Shown here piece after piece: positions 62,121 to 64,000 of a DNA stretch of 64,000 nucleotides. The first letter of the stretch is position 1, and the number at the start of each line of letters is the position of its first letter. The notes below the pieces were generated by a model. That model saw nothing but the letters and a program-made list of their open reading frames with translations, did no database searches and was not told the DNA's origin. The DNA is from Polydactylus sextarius (taxonomy: Eukaryota; Chordata; Actinopteri; Polynemidae), in the NCBI GenBank assembly GCA_016801845.1, contig CM028924.1, forward strand, positions 7,156,501-7,220,500. Reading direction: 5' to 3'. Position numbers and translations under genes: made by a program.

Positions 62121-62372
62121 CATTTTTGTATTTTTTGCACTGTTGTACTTTTCTGATATCTTCCTCTGTGTTGATACTTTTCTGTGTTTTTGATACTTTT
62201 CTCCGTGTTTACTTTGTAATTATTGCTCTGTTTATATTTTATATTTTTTTATAGGTTATACTTTATATTCTACCTTCACCAGTCACTTTTTCCTTCTGTG
62301 TATGTCCTTATTCAGGATGCCTTAATTTCCCTCTGGGATCAAAAAAGTATTCATTCATTCACACAATCCAAA
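62120..62372 (+). mobile_element. LINE 3'-tail-like sequence
   Basis: T-rich text with GATACTTTTC repeats ends GCCTTAATTTCCCTCTGGGATC followed by AAAAAAGTATTCATTCATTC. Many fish LINE and SINE 3' tails end 'TTTCCCTCTGGGATCAATAAAGTATC'. No coding part remains. Confidence 0.5.
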
Positions 62373-62424
62373 ACACACATACACTTAACTGATGCCACCT
62401 ATAGGGCCATAACATGTTTCAACA

Positions 62425-62590
62425 TTTAATGTATGATTTACAAACTGCCACACCACTGTGATTAGCAGACATCAAATGAAAAAAGACACTTTTTGAAATG
62501 TTTGAAACGGTCCTTTTATTTTTGAAATGTTCACAATTTTTGACAGTTTTTCTCAGTAAATAAAGCATAACATAACATTTTAACATTATA
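62425..62590 (+). repeat. Copy of the il18/sdhd 3' flank
   Basis: ATTTAATGTATGATTTACAAAC, then AGACATCAAATGAAAAAAG and TCCTTTTATTTTTGAAATGTTC, corresponds in order to 55,145-55,300, including the minus-strand AATAAA used as an il18 polyadenylation candidate. Identity by eye is about 70-75% with gaps. Confidence 0.6.
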
Positions 62591-63210
62591 CCCTCCCATA
62601 ACCCTGTGATATGTCTTAAACACTAATATCACTTGAGTAAATACACTGACATGCATAATTTGCGCACAAAAAAGCGCACATCCATCGGACCAGACAGACA
62701 AAAGTATTCAACCTAATTCCACCGATTAACATGTTATCTAGAGTATAAGACTGATCAGAAAAAGGTAACATAGCCTGCAAAATAAACAAATCTACAGCTC
62801 CCGTGTATGACATTACGCAATCTTTTGCCAGATCTTTTTCCCACATGAAGCTCTGTGCACTTGAGTCAGTGATTGGACACGATGGAGCCAATGCACTTGG
62901 TTTGACGTGTGAGTAAGTAGGACCCTTTCATTTACTTTTAAGTGCCGGGCAATGGACTTTCCAGGGTCCAGTGTTACGACAGTAATTACAAACTAATTCA
63001 GTGTCTCGTTTTCAAGGGGACATAGGAAACCTATGAAAATAAAGCGTTGTGAGTCCCCTGCTCTAAATTCATCATAGGCCTACTACTAAAGTTTAGAAAA
63101 CTGCTTTTATGCGTCAAAGTAAACTCATCTGCCAATGTAGCCACAGCTTTATGTTGCAACACACTCAGGGACAGAAGACTTAAACTGTTCAACTAACTTT
63201 AAATTAGTCA

Positions 63211-63381
63211 TCACTGGCAGAACACCACCGACTGATTCCGCAAATCTCTGGCAAACTCTAAACAGGTTTGATCAGCCTCTTTCACCCCTGTGCGAAATCT
63301 CTGACAATAAGCCTCTGGTACAAGTGCATAGACCTGCAAAACAGCTGCTTTTACTTTAGTACAGTTCTTAGAATACTCACG
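63211..63381 (-). mobile_element. Ty3/gypsy-type gag relic (SCAN-like core)
   Basis: On the minus strand one frame reads VKAAVLQVYALVPEAYCQRF and then a Glu-Phe-Ala-Arg core before a TGA at 63213-63211. This is the hallmark of gag capsid segments of teleost Ty3/gypsy retrotransposons, related to vertebrate SCAN domains. Only about 55 codons survive, without nucleocapsid zinc knuckle, protease or polymerase. A relic, not an active element. Confidence 0.7.
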
Positions 63382-63760
63382 AGACAATGACGAGTAAGAC
63401 TCCTGCGCTTAACCAGTTAACACACATTGTAACAATAAACATATTTGTGCATAAGACCAATTTCTCGCCTCGACAACTCGGCCTACTAACGCGCACAGCA
63501 GCAGCGCTGAAAGTCGTCACAGCGTTGCATTTGCACACTGTCTCCTTTTCTCCCATTGGGTAAATAATTATTCCAGATGCGACCAAGGGGTCAACTCCAC
63601 CACTATTTTCACTCTCTTCTCTTTTTTCCGTTTCTGTCGCTCTTGTTCTTTAGTCCCTAAATTGCGTGCAACGCATGTTCACCTTTCCAAACTCTCCACT
63701 GCTTTTTTTTAGTTTCTAATTTGACTGGGTATCTGACATGTTAGAAAACTGGAGTTGCAT

Positions 63761-63992
63761 GCAACTGATAAAGAGCAACAGCCAATCAAAGGGGATGTGA
63801 GATAAACGATGCAGTCTCACTGATTCACTCAGAACTGTTTAAAAGTCTGATGCTTTAACGGGTTTTGTTCAGTTTAAGCATCTTATTAGCTTAATATCAT
63901 ATGTACTGAGGAGGTCTTCCAGTGATTTCACCATGGAAACCACCACGTTGCCATCAACAGTGCCCGTCAATAATAAATGGCTGTAAATCACG
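63761..63992 (+). promoter_or_regulatory. CCAAT-box promoter-like unit, copy 2
   Basis: GATAAAGAGCAACAGCCAATCAAAGG, then 150 bp to ATG 63933 (ATGGAAACCACC). A TTTAAAAG element lies between them at about 63,838. The frame closes with TAA after 17 codons, just before CACG|GTGAGA. If a gene starts here it runs beyond the window. Confidence 0.35.
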
Positions 63993-64000
63993 GTGAGAAG

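Noticed and set aside
1..64000. CRISPR array, prokaryotic operon or phage-type system
   Set aside because: Intron-containing vertebrate genes, microsatellites and retroelements show this is eukaryotic nuclear DNA; no regularly spaced direct repeats of the CRISPR type were seen.

Overview
The window is vertebrate nuclear DNA, almost certainly from a teleost fish. Genes are split by GT-AG introns, intergenic DNA is AT-rich with long microsatellites, and the dispersed repeats have a fish character (tRNA-like SINE pieces, an L2/CR1-type LINE tail, a Ty3/gypsy gag relic). Five protein-coding genes are recognised; all the rest is intron, UTR, repeat or unassigned sequence. Layout: 1-13,340 holds no gene I can name. 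15,638-39,575 (minus) is snx19, a membrane-anchored sorting nexin rebuilt here from 13 coding exons (961 aa); one 15.1-kb intron (17,739-32,820) cuts its C-terminal nexin domain. Its promoter lies near 40,450-40,730. 40,740-43,690 is repeat-rich and gene-free. 43,804-48,352 (plus) is a secreted-type L-amino-acid oxidase (il4i1/LAAO) with an interferon-type promoter and a single-base frameshift in its last exon. 49,832-50,512 (minus) is timm8b and 50,916-54,101 (plus) is sdhd; they share a 403-bp divergent promoter, as in other vertebrates. 56,116-57,511 (minus, 5' end unresolved) is il18, with a decayed tandem copy of two of its own exons at 57,600-57,930. From 58 kb to the end I see no complete gene, only retroelement pieces, collinear partial copies of the sdhd/il18 flank, and two copies of a CCAAT-box promoter-like unit (61.06 and 63.76 kb). 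Biologically the window combines endosomal/ER membrane trafficking (snx19), mitochondrial protein import (timm8b) and respiratory complex II (sdhd) with two immune effectors (il4i1 and il18). timm8b-sdhd-il18 matches the known vertebrate linkage (human 11q23). In mammals snx19 lies elsewhere on chromosome 11 and il4i1 on another chromosome, so their presence here is a fish-type arrangement. The most useful observations are: the frameshift in the oxidase upstream of its C-terminal FAD/substrate motifs; two perfect ISRE cores just 5' of its TATA box; an in-frame upstream coding option that would place its signal peptide about 42 residues in; the internal exon duplication of il18; a likely DEVD caspase motif at the point expected for the il18 mature N-terminus; a 15-nt candidate micro-exon in il18; and the duplicated blocks at the right edge. 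All calls rest on reading the sequence; no database or RNA evidence was available.
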